64,000 nucleotides of DNA from JALSNL01 sp036479585 (GCA_965224785.1 OZ245062.1:1426001-1490000); one strand, 5' to 3'; positions 27,266-36,992 are shown, counted from the stretch's first letter. Notes: generated from the letters alone by a model not told the origin. Numbers and translations are program-made.

Positions 27266-29140
27266 ATGAATATTAAAAATCAACATATCAAAGAATATCT
27301 AGACTATTATTTTAACTTAAAAACTAGTCCAGAATTTGCTGTCTTGTTAAGAGGCGAATGGGGAACTGGTAAAACCTGGTTTATAAATAATTATTTAGAG
27401 AAACATAATGATATAGATTACATATATGTTTCCTTATATGGGATAACTTCATATAGAGAAATTGAAGATTCATTTTTTCAACAACTACATCCATTACTTG
27501 CTTCAAAAGGTATGAAGTTGGCTGGAAAAATTCTGAAAGGTATTGTTAAAACATCAATCAATATTGATTTAAATAATGATGGTAAGTCAGATGGTAAAAT
27601 CTCTCCAACAATTCCAGACATTAAATTGCCGGATTATTTCAAAAATGCAAGTAGCAAAGTTTTAATCTTTGATGATTTAGAAAGATGTTCTATAGAAATC
27701 CCCAATATACTAGGTTATATAAATCAATTTATAGAGAACAAAGGGACAAAAGTTATAATTCTTGGAAACGAAGAACAAATTATAAAAGATGAAAAGGGAA
27801 AAACGATTGATGATTCAAGACGTTACATAAATATAAAGGAAAAGGTAATTGGAAAAAGCTTTAATATAGAAGCTGACTTTGAACTTGCTTACACGTACTT
27901 TATTAACCAAGTTAATAATAAAAAAACGAAAAAAATTATAATTACTAATAAGTCTATTGTTAAAGAGACATACAATATTGCTGGATATATGAATTTGAGA
28001 CATTTAAGACAAACCATTCTTGATTTTGAAAGACTGTTGGATTTTTTCCCAGTAAAAGCTATTCGTAAAAATGATTTTCTTTTACACATTCTAAAATTAT
28101 TCTTTGCAATCTCTTTTGAAATTAAAAAAGGTAGTATTATAGAAAATGAAATTCCGAAACTTTTTCGCTATGATTTTTGGATAAGACAAACTGATGAACC
28201 AAAAACAAACTATCAAGTAGTACGTGAAAAATATAGTGTATTTGATGATTTTCATAACCACAATGAATATTTAATTTGGACTTCATTTCTAAAATTTGGC
28301 AAAATTGATAACCAATTATTTGAAGAATCAATTCAAAACAGCATCTATTTTCAAGATGAAAATACACCTAATTGGGTAAAACTTTGGAGGTTCCGAGATT
28401 TAGAAGACGATGAATTTAAACCATTATTTGATTTAATATTTGATGATTTTAAGGAATCTAAAATTGAAAATAAATATGTTGTTGTTCATATCACTGGTAT
28501 ATTGATTCATCTTGCAGAAATAAAACTTATAAATCAGAATAAAATTGAAATTATAAAACTTGGTAAGAAAAATTTAGAATCATTAAAATCTAAAGGACTT
28601 TTACGTTTGAATCGCTTTGAAAATTTCCCTGGAAAAGAAGGTTATTCATTAGGATACAAAAGTAGAGGGAATAATGAGTTTATGGAGTTCATTATTTTTG
28701 CTAGGGAGCTTGCGAATAAAGCTACGGAAGAAAATCTATCTAAAAAAGCTGATATATTGTTACTGAAAATGAAACCAACTTCTATTGTAGAATTTGGGCA
28801 ACAACTTTTTCTGGATGATTCATCTGATAATTTTTATTTTGATATTCCAATACTAGTTCATTTTCAGATATCTAAATTTGTTAAAGCTTATTTAGAGTTA
28901 CCTAATAAAGATAAAAGTAGAATAGCTTATATCTTAGATAAAAGATATAAATGCCACGACTATAACAACAATCTTTTCCCTGAACTAAAGTGGCTTCTCG
29001 AACTTCAAAAAACGTTAAAAAAGGAAAGACAAAAATTATTAGGTACTATAAGTGGACACATAATTGAAGATACAATTCTTAAGTCAATTGAAAAAGCAAT
29101 TATAGAATTAAAAAAGGTATCAAGAGAGAAGAAGCAATAA
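27266..29140 (+). CDS. KAP-family P-loop NTPase
   Basis: The 624-residue protein has Walker A GEWGTGKT (30-37) and Walker B VLIFDDLE (132-139), followed by IILGNEEQI, the KAP NTPase pattern (PF07693-like). The Walker A to B insert, about 95 residues, carries a basic or hydrophobic stretch and an Asp/Gly-rich NDGKSDGK segment. Some KAP proteins are linked to phage exclusion (for example PifA). The C-terminal 450 residues are helical and unrecognised. AGGAACA precedes the ATG. It pairs with the RhuM-Fic gene as a possible accessory defence cassette. Confidence 0.82.
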   Translation: MNIKNQHIKEYLDYYFNLKTSPEFAVLLRGEWGTGKTWFINNYLEKHNDIDYIYVSLYGITSYREIEDSFFQQLHPLLASKGMKLAGKILKGIVKTSINIDLNNDGKSDGKISPTIPDIKLPDYFKNASSKVLIFDDLERCSIEIPNILGYINQFIENKGTKVIILGNEEQIIKDEKGKTIDDSRRYINIKEKVIGKSFNIEADFELAYTYFINQVNNKKTKKIIITNKSIVKETYNIAGYMNLRHLRQTILDFERLLDFFPVKAIRKNDFLLHILKLFFAISFEIKKGSIIENEIPKLFRYDFWIRQTDEPKTNYQVVREKYSVFDDFHNHNEYLIWTSFLKFGKIDNQLFEESIQNSIYFQDENTPNWVKLWRFRDLEDDEFKPLFDLIFDDFKESKIENKYVVVHITGILIHLAEIKLINQNKIEIIKLGKKNLESLKSKGLLRLNRFENFPGKEGYSLGYKSRGNNEFMEFIIFARELANKATEENLSKKADILLLKMKPTSIVEFGQQLFLDDSSDNFYFDIPILVHFQISKFVKAYLELPNKDKSRIAYILDKRYKCHDYNNNLFPELKWLLELQKTLKKERQKLLGTISGHIIEDTILKSIEKAIIELKKVSREKKQ

Positions 29141-29280
29141 TCTAAAATAGTTTCTATTATTTAATAATAACTAAGCCATTACTAGAAATCCTTCAAAAAT
29201 AAAATCCCCAAAAGCCCTTTATTAAATAACTATTTTTTGTACATTTAAAAGTTTGATTTATACTTACTTAGGAAACACTT

Positions 29281-30267
29281 TTGGATACAAAGAAAAGACG
29301 AATATTAAGCGGAATGCGTCCAACCGGAAAGTTGCATATTGGGCATTATGTTGGTGCGTTAGAAAATTGGATTAAGTTAGAAGATGAATTTGAAAGCTAT
29401 CATTTAATTGCTGATTGGCACGTTCTGACAACTGACTTAAACACAGATGAAATTTACAACAATACAATTGAAATGGTTATTGATTGGCTTGCAGTTGGAT
29501 TGGATCCAAATAAAAGTCCATTCTTTCGTCAATCTAAAATTAAGGAACACGCTGAATTATTTTTAATATTTTCTATGTTGGTTACAAAAGCTAGAATGGA
29601 ACGTAACCCAACTCTGAAAGACCAAGTAAGAGATTTAAATATTGAAAATATTATTTACGGACATTTGGGTTATCCTATTTTACAATCGGCAGATATACTA
29701 CTATACAAGGGCGAAGCTGTACCCGTTGGAGAAGACCAAGTTCCACACGTAGAAATTACAAGAGAAGTTGCACGTAAGTTTAACAAGCAATATGGATTTG
29801 TTTTCAGAGAACCAAAACCATTGCTGACAAAATTTTCTCGTTTAATGGGTTTAGATGGTAATGCAAAAATGAGCAAGTCGCTTAACAATACAATATTACT
29901 TTCAGAGAAACCAGATGATGTAATAAAGAAATTAAAAAAGGCGAAAACAGATCCACAAAAGTTGAGACGGAACGATCCCGGAAGACCGGAAGTTTGTTTA
30001 GTATTTAGTTATCATCAAAAATTTAATCCAGATGAAATTCTAGAAATTGAAGCTAGTTGTAAATCCGGAGCATTGGGTTGTGCTGATTGCAAAGTAAAGT
30101 GTTCTTCCGGCATAAATAACTTTCTAGAACCAATTTTAGAAAAAAGAACTATTTACGAAAATGATTTAGACTTGGTAAAACAAATTATTGATGATGGCGA
30201 AGCTAAAGCAAAAATAATTGCTTCAGCCACAATGGAAGAAGTTCATTCAGTAATGAAAATAGGGTAA
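29281..30267 (+). CDS. trpS: Tryptophanyl-tRNA synthetase
   Basis: The 328-residue class I synthetase shows RPTGKLHIGH (HIGH at 19-22) and KMSKS at 196-200. The TTG start at 29281 has AGGA at normal spacing. The region CADCKVKCSSG near the C-terminus is a feature of some bacterial TrpS. It charges tRNA-Trp. Confidence 0.97.
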   Translation: MDTKKRRILSGMRPTGKLHIGHYVGALENWIKLEDEFESYHLIADWHVLTTDLNTDEIYNNTIEMVIDWLAVGLDPNKSPFFRQSKIKEHAELFLIFSMLVTKARMERNPTLKDQVRDLNIENIIYGHLGYPILQSADILLYKGEAVPVGEDQVPHVEITREVARKFNKQYGFVFREPKPLLTKFSRLMGLDGNAKMSKSLNNTILLSEKPDDVIKKLKKAKTDPQKLRRNDPGRPEVCLVFSYHQKFNPDEILEIEASCKSGALGCADCKVKCSSGINNFLEPILEKRTIYENDLDLVKQIIDDGEAKAKIIASATMEEVHSVMKIG

Positions 30268-30287
30268 GTTTACCTATTCTAAAACGG

Positions 30288-30334
30288 CTGTCATTGCGAG
30301 GAGTGTTGTTTACGACAGGGGTGGCAATCTGTTG
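30288..30334. repeat. Half copy of the TGTCATTGCGA repeat
   Basis: CTGTCATTGCGAG...GTGGCAATCTGTTGA matches the left half of the element at 8103-8239, but the complementary right arm is missing. A GIY-YIG remnant begins 18 bp later. Confidence 0.75.
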
Positions 30335-30352
30335 AAATTTGATGAATTGATT

Positions 30353-30427
30353 ATGACAAAACAGTACTATGCTTATATTTTAATAAATAAAATTAATACT
30401 GTTCTTTATATTGGGGAAACGTTTTAG
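30353..30427 (+). pseudogene. GIY-YIG endonuclease remnant
   Basis: An ATG opens a 24-codon frame whose product has YYAYILINK and VLYIGET, the N-terminal GIY-YIG signature, then a stop. The rest of the nuclease domain is absent. It lies in the trpS-scpA gap next to a truncated repeat, suggesting a decayed insertion. The remainder of the gap to 30486 holds nothing recognisable. Confidence 0.65.
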
Positions 30428-30503
30428 ATGATTTCGATTTTGTTGTTTAAGATTTGATTGTTATTTATTATTTGTATTCTGGAATTTGCACCGAAGGAGC
30501 AAA

Positions 30504-31220
30504 ATGTATAAAGTTAAACTAAATACTTTTGAAGGTCCGTTAGACTTACTTCTGTTTTTTATCAGAAGGGATGAGTTGGATATTTATAATATTCCTATCT
30601 CAAAAATTACAAAAGAGTTTGTTACATATCTAGATATGTTGGAAGAACTTGATTTAGAAGTTGCCGGAGATTTTCTTCTAATGGCAGCAACTCTAATGCA
30701 AATAAAAGTTAGAATGCTCCTTCCAAAAAAGAAAGATGAAAAAGGAGATGAGATAGATCCTCGTGATGAATTGGTGCAAGCACTAATAGAGTACAAACGT
30801 TACAAAGAAATGTCCGAAGAGTTCTCATACTTAGAAGGCAATCAGCGGAAAGTTTTTTACCGTGGTAATTTTGAAAAAGATGAAGTTGAACATAAACCAG
30901 AACTTGATGTGCTTCTAAAAAATATTTCTTTGTTCGATTTAATAAAAGCATTCCAAAATGCTATGATGGAAAAACCGGTAGAGTTAGTTCATAATGTTGA
31001 AAGATTAAATGTTTCAATAGATGAACAAACAGAATATATAATTAGTCTAGCTGATGGAAATGGCAGATTAAATTTTGTTAAACTAGTTAAAGGTATGACT
31101 GAAAAAATAAGAGTAATTGTAACTTTTATTGCTTTGTTAGAATTAATCAAAGCGGGGAAAATTGAATTATTTGAATCTCCAACCTTTAATGATTTTGAGA
31201 TACAATTAGTTTATGGATAA
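30504..31220 (+). CDS. scpA: Segregation and condensation protein A
   Basis: ATG 30504 was chosen because GAAGGAG lies 6-12 bp upstream; an earlier in-frame TTG at 30486 would place coding over that site. The product begins with the ScpA signature FEGPLDLLL and DIYNIPI. ScpA is the kleisin that bridges SMC heads; no smc gene is in the window. scpB overlaps its end by 8 bp. Confidence 0.96.
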   Translation: MYKVKLNTFEGPLDLLLFFIRRDELDIYNIPISKITKEFVTYLDMLEELDLEVAGDFLLMAATLMQIKVRMLLPKKKDEKGDEIDPRDELVQALIEYKRYKEMSEEFSYLEGNQRKVFYRGNFEKDEVEHKPELDVLLKNISLFDLIKAFQNAMMEKPVELVHNVERLNVSIDEQTEYIISLADGNGRLNFVKLVKGMTEKIRVIVTFIALLELIKAGKIELFESPTFNDFEIQLVYG

Positions 31221-31887
31221 TATATACAAATCAATAATAGAGTCACTTGTTTTTGCTTCTGAAGATGCAATTACTTCCTCCGATATTATAAAAGCAATAA
31301 AAGAAATTGACGGAGATGATACTAGCATTACTCCAAAAGATATTGAAAAATCTGTTGTTGAATTAAATGAAAAATATGCAGAAATTGATTCTGCGTTTTC
31401 AATAATTAATATTGCAGAGGGCTATCTTTTTGCAACTAAAACTGAGTATGCAAAATATGTTGGATTTTTATCAACAGAAAAAACTAAGCGTCGTCTAAGC
31501 CAGGCAGCGGTTGAGACCCTTTCTATCATTGCATATAAGCAACCGATTACAAAACCAGAGATTGAAACTATACGTGGAGTAAACTCTGATTATATGATTA
31601 ATACTTTGTTAGAGAAAACATTAATTACAATAAAAGGAAGAGCTGATTCAATGGGTCGTCCACTAATTTATGGAACTACTCCAGAGTTCTTAATGTACTT
31701 TGGCTTAAACAAAATTAGTGATTTACCAAAGCCGCGTGAAATTGAAGAGATTATGAGAGACGAAGATTTTCTTGAGCAAAAAAGAAAAATTATGATGAAC
31801 GAAATTGAAGAAAATTTAGAAAATGATATAGATAATTCTGATAGTGACATAATAGACAGTGGTAGCCATGATAGTTCGATTGAATAA
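31213..31887 (+). CDS. scpB: Segregation and condensation protein B
   Basis: The 224-residue product has the two winged-helix domains of ScpB with AAVETLSIIAYKQPITKPEI and GRPLIYGTT. The C-terminal tail is acidic and serine/aspartate-rich. It works with ScpA in the SMC complex. It overlaps scpA by 8 bp and the following pseudouridine synthase by 20 bp. Confidence 0.96.
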   Translation: MDNIYKSIIESLVFASEDAITSSDIIKAIKEIDGDDTSITPKDIEKSVVELNEKYAEIDSAFSIINIAEGYLFATKTEYAKYVGFLSTEKTKRRLSQAAVETLSIIAYKQPITKPEIETIRGVNSDYMINTLLEKTLITIKGRADSMGRPLIYGTTPEFLMYFGLNKISDLPKPREIEEIMRDEDFLEQKRKIMMNEIEENLENDIDNSDSDIIDSGSHDSSIE

Positions 31888-32572
31888 ATATCTTGCCCAA
31901 TGTGGCGTAGCATCTCGTAGAAAATCTGATGCACTAATTGAAGAAGGAAGAGTTTCTGTAAATGGGAATGTTGTTCTTGAGCTAGGTGTAAAAGTTGATC
32001 CGGATAAGGATGACATTTTTATCGATGGTCAAAAACTCAAACCCCAAGGTAAAGTTTATTTCCTATTGAACAAACCAAAAGGAATTATCTCAACTACAAG
32101 TGATGACAAAAAAAGAGTTACTGTTGTTCAGTTAATTAACACAAGTCAAAAAATATTTCCGGTTGGTAGATTAGATTTTAACACAACTGGAGTTTTACTA
32201 CTTACTAATGATGGAGAACTTTCTAATTACTTAACACATCCTAAAAATGGAATTGAACGAGAGTACGAAGTTAAGTTAGATAAGGAACTCAAAAAAAATG
32301 ATAGAGAAAATTTGGTTAAAGGAATTTTCTTAGATAAAAAGAGAAGTAAGTTTGTAGATGTTTCATTCCCGAAAGCAAATAATTATTACTTTGTTAAAGT
32401 TGTAACTGTTGAAGGAAGAAATCACTTTGTGAAAAATATGTTTTATGCTCTAGGCTATACTGTCAATGGGCTACATCGCTCTAGATATGGAAAAGTAGTA
32501 CTTAGTAATTTACAAAAAGGCGAGTACAGAAAACTTTCTGAAAGAGAAGTTAAGGCAATTTCAAAGAAGTAA
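31868..32572 (+). CDS. rluB: 23S rRNA pseudouridine synthase, RluB family
   Basis: An S4 RNA-binding domain (LNKYLAQCGVASRRKSD) is followed by the RsuA-type catalytic motif with Asp in VGRLDFNTTGVLLLTNDG. ATG 31868 is preferred; GTG 31859 also fits. It isomerises a uridine in the peptidyl-transferase region of 23S rRNA. The scpA-scpB-rluB order is common in bacteria. Confidence 0.94.
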   Translation: MIVRLNKYLAQCGVASRRKSDALIEEGRVSVNGNVVLELGVKVDPDKDDIFIDGQKLKPQGKVYFLLNKPKGIISTTSDDKKRVTVVQLINTSQKIFPVGRLDFNTTGVLLLTNDGELSNYLTHPKNGIEREYEVKLDKELKKNDRENLVKGIFLDKKRSKFVDVSFPKANNYYFVKVVTVEGRNHFVKNMFYALGYTVNGLHRSRYGKVVLSNLQKGEYRKLSEREVKAISKK

Positions 32573-32624
32573 ATTGTTTAAATCAATTATCATCTACAAA
32601 TACCTAGTATAAAAAAGTAGGTGC

Positions 32625-32698
32625 TGTCATTCCCGAATGTTTTTATCGGGAATCCAGATTTGAAATTAAAAGGTTTTTTGGTCAAGCCGAAAATGACA
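32625..32698. repeat. Dispersed repeat, TGTCATTCCCGAATG subtype, degraded right arm
   Basis: TGTCATTCCCGAATGTTTTT and TCGGGAATCCA form the left hairpin; the right side reads GTCAAGCCGAAAATGACA with mutations. It lies between rluB and lysS. Confidence 0.8.
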
Positions 32699-32742
32699 AT
32701 CATTAAAGTAAATAATAACAAAATCCGTAATTTGGAGGAACA

Positions 32743-34251
32743 TTGGAAAATACCAATAACGAAAAAGAATTAAATAATTTAATATTAAGAAGACACGAAG
32801 AGCTTAAAGAGCTTAAGGATAAAGGCGTTCAGCCATTTGCTTATGAGTATGATGTTGATTCTTATTCAACTGATATAAAAAGTGATTATGAAAACTTAGA
32901 AGGTAAGACCGTTAAAATTGCTGGAAGATTTATGGCAATTAGAAAAATGGGGAAAGCTTCTTTTGCTCAAATTCAAGATGAGAAAGGTAGAATACAAATC
33001 TATTTAAAGAGAGATGAAATTGGCGAACAATATGCAATGTTCAAACTTCTTGACATCGGTGATCTTGTTGGAGTTGAAGGTTATGTTTTCAAAACTAGGA
33101 CTGAAGAAATTTCTGTTCATACTACTTCCTTAACATTACTTGCAAAATCACTTCGTCCTATTCCAATTGCTAAAGAAATTACAGATGAAGATGGAAACAA
33201 AAAAATATTTGATCAGTTTACTGACAAAGAATTACGTTATCGCCAACGTTATGTGGATTTGATTGTAAACCCTGAAATTAAAGATGTTTTTGTGAAACGT
33301 TCAAAAATAATTTCGTCTATGAGAAATTATTTGGATGGTAATAATTTCCTTGAAGTTGAGACTCCTGTTCTTCAATCCCTATACGGTGGTGCAGCTGCAA
33401 AGCCTTTCATTACTCATCATAATGCGTTAGATATGAAATTGTATCTTAGAATTGCAGATGAGCTTTATCTAAAAAGACTAATTGTTGGTGGCTTTGAAAG
33501 AGTTTACGAAATTGCAAAAGATTTTAGAAACGAGGGAATGGATAAAAGTCATAATCCCGAATTTACAATGATGGAACTCTATATTGCTTACAAAGATTAC
33601 GAATGGATGATGAAATTTGTTGAGGAAATGATTTTTCACATTGCCAAAGAAGTTATGGGTAAAACTAAAATAATGATTGAAGGGACTGAAATAGATTTTG
33701 CTCCGCCTTGGAATAGAGTTTCTATGATTGATGAACTTAAAAAAGAAACTGGGATTGATGTTCTAACAATTTCAAAAGAAGACTTAGCCGCAGATGTTAA
33801 AAAACGTGGAGCAAAATTATCTGGTGGCGAAAGTAAAGGGAAACTTATTGATGAATTGTTTTCTATTACTGTTGAACCAAAATTAATTCAGCCAACTTAT
33901 GTTACAGATTATCCTGTTGAACTTTCTCCTTTGGCAAAGAAACACAGAACTAAAGAAGGTGTTGTTGAACGCTTTGAAGGTTTTGTAATGGGTAGAGAAA
34001 TTTGTAATGCGTTTAGTGAGCTAAATGATCCGATTGATCAGAAAGAAAGATTTATGGAGCAAGTGAGATTTGGCGAAGAAGGTGATGAAGAAGCACATCA
34101 AATAGATGATGATTATATTAGAGCATTAGAATTTGGGATGCCTCCAACAGCTGGTCTGGGCATAGGGATTGATCGATTAGTAATGTTATTAACAAACCAA
34201 TCATCAATTAAAGATGTAATTCTTTTTCCACAAATGAGACATGAGAAATAA
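32743..34251 (+). CDS. lysS: Lysyl-tRNA synthetase (class II)
   Basis: The 502-residue class II enzyme has an OB-fold anticodon-binding domain near residues 60-150 and the catalytic motifs including FLEVETPVL and GLGIGIDRLVM. The TTG start at 32743 follows a strong GGAGG. It charges tRNA-Lys. Confidence 0.97.
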   Translation: MENTNNEKELNNLILRRHEELKELKDKGVQPFAYEYDVDSYSTDIKSDYENLEGKTVKIAGRFMAIRKMGKASFAQIQDEKGRIQIYLKRDEIGEQYAMFKLLDIGDLVGVEGYVFKTRTEEISVHTTSLTLLAKSLRPIPIAKEITDEDGNKKIFDQFTDKELRYRQRYVDLIVNPEIKDVFVKRSKIISSMRNYLDGNNFLEVETPVLQSLYGGAAAKPFITHHNALDMKLYLRIADELYLKRLIVGGFERVYEIAKDFRNEGMDKSHNPEFTMMELYIAYKDYEWMMKFVEEMIFHIAKEVMGKTKIMIEGTEIDFAPPWNRVSMIDELKKETGIDVLTISKEDLAADVKKRGAKLSGGESKGKLIDELFSITVEPKLIQPTYVTDYPVELSPLAKKHRTKEGVVERFEGFVMGREICNAFSELNDPIDQKERFMEQVRFGEEGDEEAHQIDDDYIRALEFGMPPTAGLGIGIDRLVMLLTNQSSIKDVILFPQMRHEK

Positions 34252-34271
34252 GAATATGTTGTTTTATATCT

Positions 34272-34825
34272 ATGAAAAATATATTTGCAATATCTGGAAG
34301 TACAAGAAAGGATTCAACTAATTGGATAATTCTAAAAACAATTAAAGAACTTTTCAAAGATAAATTGAATGTTGAAATTTATGATGAGCTTGATAAACTT
34401 CCACACTTCAATCCTAATTTAGTAAATGATGAATATCCAAAAACTGTTAGAAATTTAATTAGTAAAATTGATATAGCTGAGGGAGTAATAATTTGCACTC
34501 CGGAATATGTTTTTAGTCTTCCGGCAATTCTAAAAAATGCTTTAGAGTGGACGGTTTCAGAAACAGTTTTTTCATATAAGCCAACAGCCCTAATAGTAGC
34601 AGCTAGTTTAGGCGAGAAGATATTTGAAACATTAGATTTAATTGTTAAAACATTACTCCAAGAAGCTATTCCAAAATATTATTAAAGGGTGTTAGAAGTA
34701 AAATTACTGATGGACAAATATTTGATGAGGAATTGGTAACCCAATTTAATATGATTGTTGAATCACTTCTTCTTACAATTAAAAATAAATCTCTTGTCGC
34801 AGCAAACAAAAAAACAATTAAATGA
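34272..34825 (+). pseudogene. NADPH-dependent FMN reductase, frameshifted
   Basis: Residues 1-134 read as a flavodoxin-like FMN reductase (SGSTRKDSTNWI, CTPEYVFSLPAILKNALEWT). The frame stops at 34685. Reading -1 from near 34670 gives ILLKGVRSKITDGQIFDEEL and continues to a TGA at 34823-34825, which overlaps the ATG of the next gene as ATGA. That neat overlap indicates the ancestral gene ended there, so one base was lost near the AAAA at 34673-34676. The truncated 137-residue product may still be made. Sequencing error is possible. Confidence 0.8.
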
Positions 34826-35748
34826 AATTACTTCTAATTATAATACTTTGTTTTTCTAGTTTGCTTTTGGAAAGTAGTCTTTTTGCACAAAAGAATTCGC
34901 ATTCCAATTCTATTACAAAAGTTCCTTTATCACTTCTTGCAAAACAACCTATTCAAAATCACAATCCATTCCAACCAAAAATAGATTACGGAATGTTAGC
35001 CGGAGTTGGCGCAATAACACTTGGAGCCGGAGTTGCTGTTCATATATATCAAGCAAATTCCTGGTGGGCAGACCAAGGAACAACATTTAAAATAATTAAC
35101 GATTGGAAATATGCTCTTTGGTTGGATAAGATGGGGCATTTTTATGGAACTAATTTAATTGCTCACGGTTTATCTGCAAGCTTAGAAGCAGCAAATCTAA
35201 CTTTGGAACAATCTGCAATATACGGAGCAATTGGTGGATTAGCTTTTGAATTATTCATTGAAATTCAAGATGGTTTTGGTCCCGAAAAGTGGGGTTTTAG
35301 TCCAGGTGATGCTGCCGCAGATGTTTTGGGGGCAGCATATTCTTTAGGGCAATATTATTATCCAACACTAAAACATATTCAACCGCGAGTTAGCTATTAT
35401 CCTTCTCAAAAACTATTAGATGGAAAACATCCTGGTGGAAATATAATTGATGATTACGTTGGACAAAAGTATTGGATGGCTTTTAGAATGAAAAAGTTAC
35501 TGCCAAAAAATATTGCAAAATATTGGCCCTCTTTTTTAATGATTTCTGCAGGAATGGGGATAAGAGATTGGAATGGTTTTGGAGTTGGTAAGCAAGATGT
35601 TTTTATTGCTCTAGATTTTGACGCGGAAGTGATACCACTACACGGAAAGTTTTGGCAATTTATAAAAAACACACTTAACTATATTCATTTCCCTATGCCA
35701 GGTATTAGAATATCACCAACAATGACTGCCTTTGTAATAGTTTATTAG
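34822..35748 (+). CDS. DUF2279 (YfiM-like) envelope protein
   Basis: A signal peptide (1-22, ending LFA) precedes the DUF2279 core: KMGHFYGTN, AIYGAIGG and FSPGDAAADVLGA. The family is of unknown function and probably periplasmic or membrane-associated. The C-terminal third is beta-rich. The start overlaps the frameshifted FMN reductase gene by 4 bp. Confidence 0.85.
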   Translation: MKLLLIIILCFSSLLLESSLFAQKNSHSNSITKVPLSLLAKQPIQNHNPFQPKIDYGMLAGVGAITLGAGVAVHIYQANSWWADQGTTFKIINDWKYALWLDKMGHFYGTNLIAHGLSASLEAANLTLEQSAIYGAIGGLAFELFIEIQDGFGPEKWGFSPGDAAADVLGAAYSLGQYYYPTLKHIQPRVSYYPSQKLLDGKHPGGNIIDDYVGQKYWMAFRMKKLLPKNIAKYWPSFLMISAGMGIRDWNGFGVGKQDVFIALDFDAEVIPLHGKFWQFIKNTLNYIHFPMPGIRISPTMTAFVIVY

Positions 35749-35757
35749 GATTTCACT

Positions 35758-36486
35758 TTGACTTACTCTATTATTATCCCGACACTAAACGAAGAGAAAT
35801 TACTCCCAAAACTTTTAAATATTTTAAATGATGAAAAGCTAAGAAAAAAATACAATTTTGAAATAATTATTTCGGATGGTGGAAGTACTGATAAAACTAT
35901 AGAAGTAGCAGAGCCACGAGCTGATAAAATCGTAAAACCATCTGACTCCAAAAAGCAAAATATTCCAATTGGCAGAAATATGGGAGCAAGTCAAGCTACG
36001 GGAAATATTTTGATTTTTTTTAACGGAGATATTTATCCAAAAGATATGTTTGAAGTATTTAGAACAATTGAAGAAAAATTTGTTGGTAGCAAATATTTGG
36101 CGATGACTTGCAAAGTAGAGGTTTTTCCAAAAGAGCAAATATTAACTGACAAAATATTTCATTCCTTTTATAATTTTTATTTTCACTTTTTAAATATTGT
36201 TGGACTCGGTATGGGAAGAGGTGAATGTCACATAATTAAAAAAGAAGTTTTTGAAGAAATGAACGGTTACAACGAGTCATTTGCTGCCGGAGAAGATTTC
36301 GATTTGTTTAGGCGAATTAGAAAAAAAGGAGAAATATTATTTGCAAGAAACATTGTTGTTTATGAATCACCAAGACGATATAGGAAAGAAGGTCATTTCA
36401 AGATTCTGTTTACTTGGTTAATAAATAGTGTTTATATTATGTTTACGAAAACAGCAAAGTCCAAAGAGTGGGAGCAAGTTAGGTAA
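35758..36486 (+). CDS. Family 2 glycosyltransferase
   Basis: The GT-A fold begins IIIPTLNEEKLL; a GDI motif in FFNGDIYP stands for the DXD site, and a hydrophobic C-terminal helix could contact the membrane. It starts at TTG 35758, 9 bp after the DUF2279 gene. Donor and acceptor sugars are unknown. Confidence 0.9.
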   Translation: MTYSIIIPTLNEEKLLPKLLNILNDEKLRKKYNFEIIISDGGSTDKTIEVAEPRADKIVKPSDSKKQNIPIGRNMGASQATGNILIFFNGDIYPKDMFEVFRTIEEKFVGSKYLAMTCKVEVFPKEQILTDKIFHSFYNFYFHFLNIVGLGMGRGECHIIKKEVFEEMNGYNESFAAGEDFDLFRRIRKKGEILFARNIVVYESPRRYRKEGHFKILFTWLINSVYIMFTKTAKSKEWEQVR

Positions 36487-36495
36487 GAATAGAAT

Positions 36496-36967
36496 ATGAC
36501 AAAATCCAAAATTGCAATATTTCAAAAAAAAGAAATTAGAAAAACTATTTATAAAAATGAATGGTATTTCTCTATTGTTGATGTAGTAGGGAATTCAATT
36601 AATCCTACAGACTATTTGAGTAAACTACGTAAAAGAGATGAAGAAGTAAGAAACTACATAGGGACAAATTGTCTCCAGGTAGAAATGATTACAGAAACTG
36701 GGGAAAAGAGAAAAACTTAAGAGAGAAAATTTAAGAGAGCATATGACGGACCTTGAACTTATCTTCTCTATGCTTGGTGAAAGAGCAACTACATAAATTA
36801 CTCAAACCCAAAACACTCAAGGATTTAACAACCTAAAGCAAGATGCAAAAGAAGGTGGTCAAATTGCCGGAGATGCTAAAAAGGCACTTGAAACCAAGAC
36901 TGGTAAAAAGGTGAGTACTAAACAAAATTTTATTGATGCTCTTGAAAATAAAAAGCAATTGAATTAA
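36496..36967 (+). pseudogene. BRO-family phage antirepressor, decayed
   Basis: The 5' part (36496-36720) encodes a Bro-N start (IRKTIYKNEWYFSIVDVV, YLSKLRKRD). From about 36701, in another frame, KLKRENLREHMTDLELIF follows, the family's C-terminal region, then an internal TAA at 36794-36796 and QGFNNLKQDAKEGGQIAG to a stop at 36965-36967. The middle of about 110 residues present in intact relatives is missing. So the gene carries a deletion, a frameshift and a stop. It is probably a relic of phage or plasmid DNA. Confidence 0.85.
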
Positions 36968-36992
36968 ACCATCATCTATTATTCTATTAAGT

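Noticed and set aside
34670..34685. Programmed -1 frameshift in the FMN reductase gene
   Set aside because: CCAAAATA does not have the X XXY YYZ heptamer form and no downstream stimulatory structure is evident, so a mutation or sequence error is simpler.
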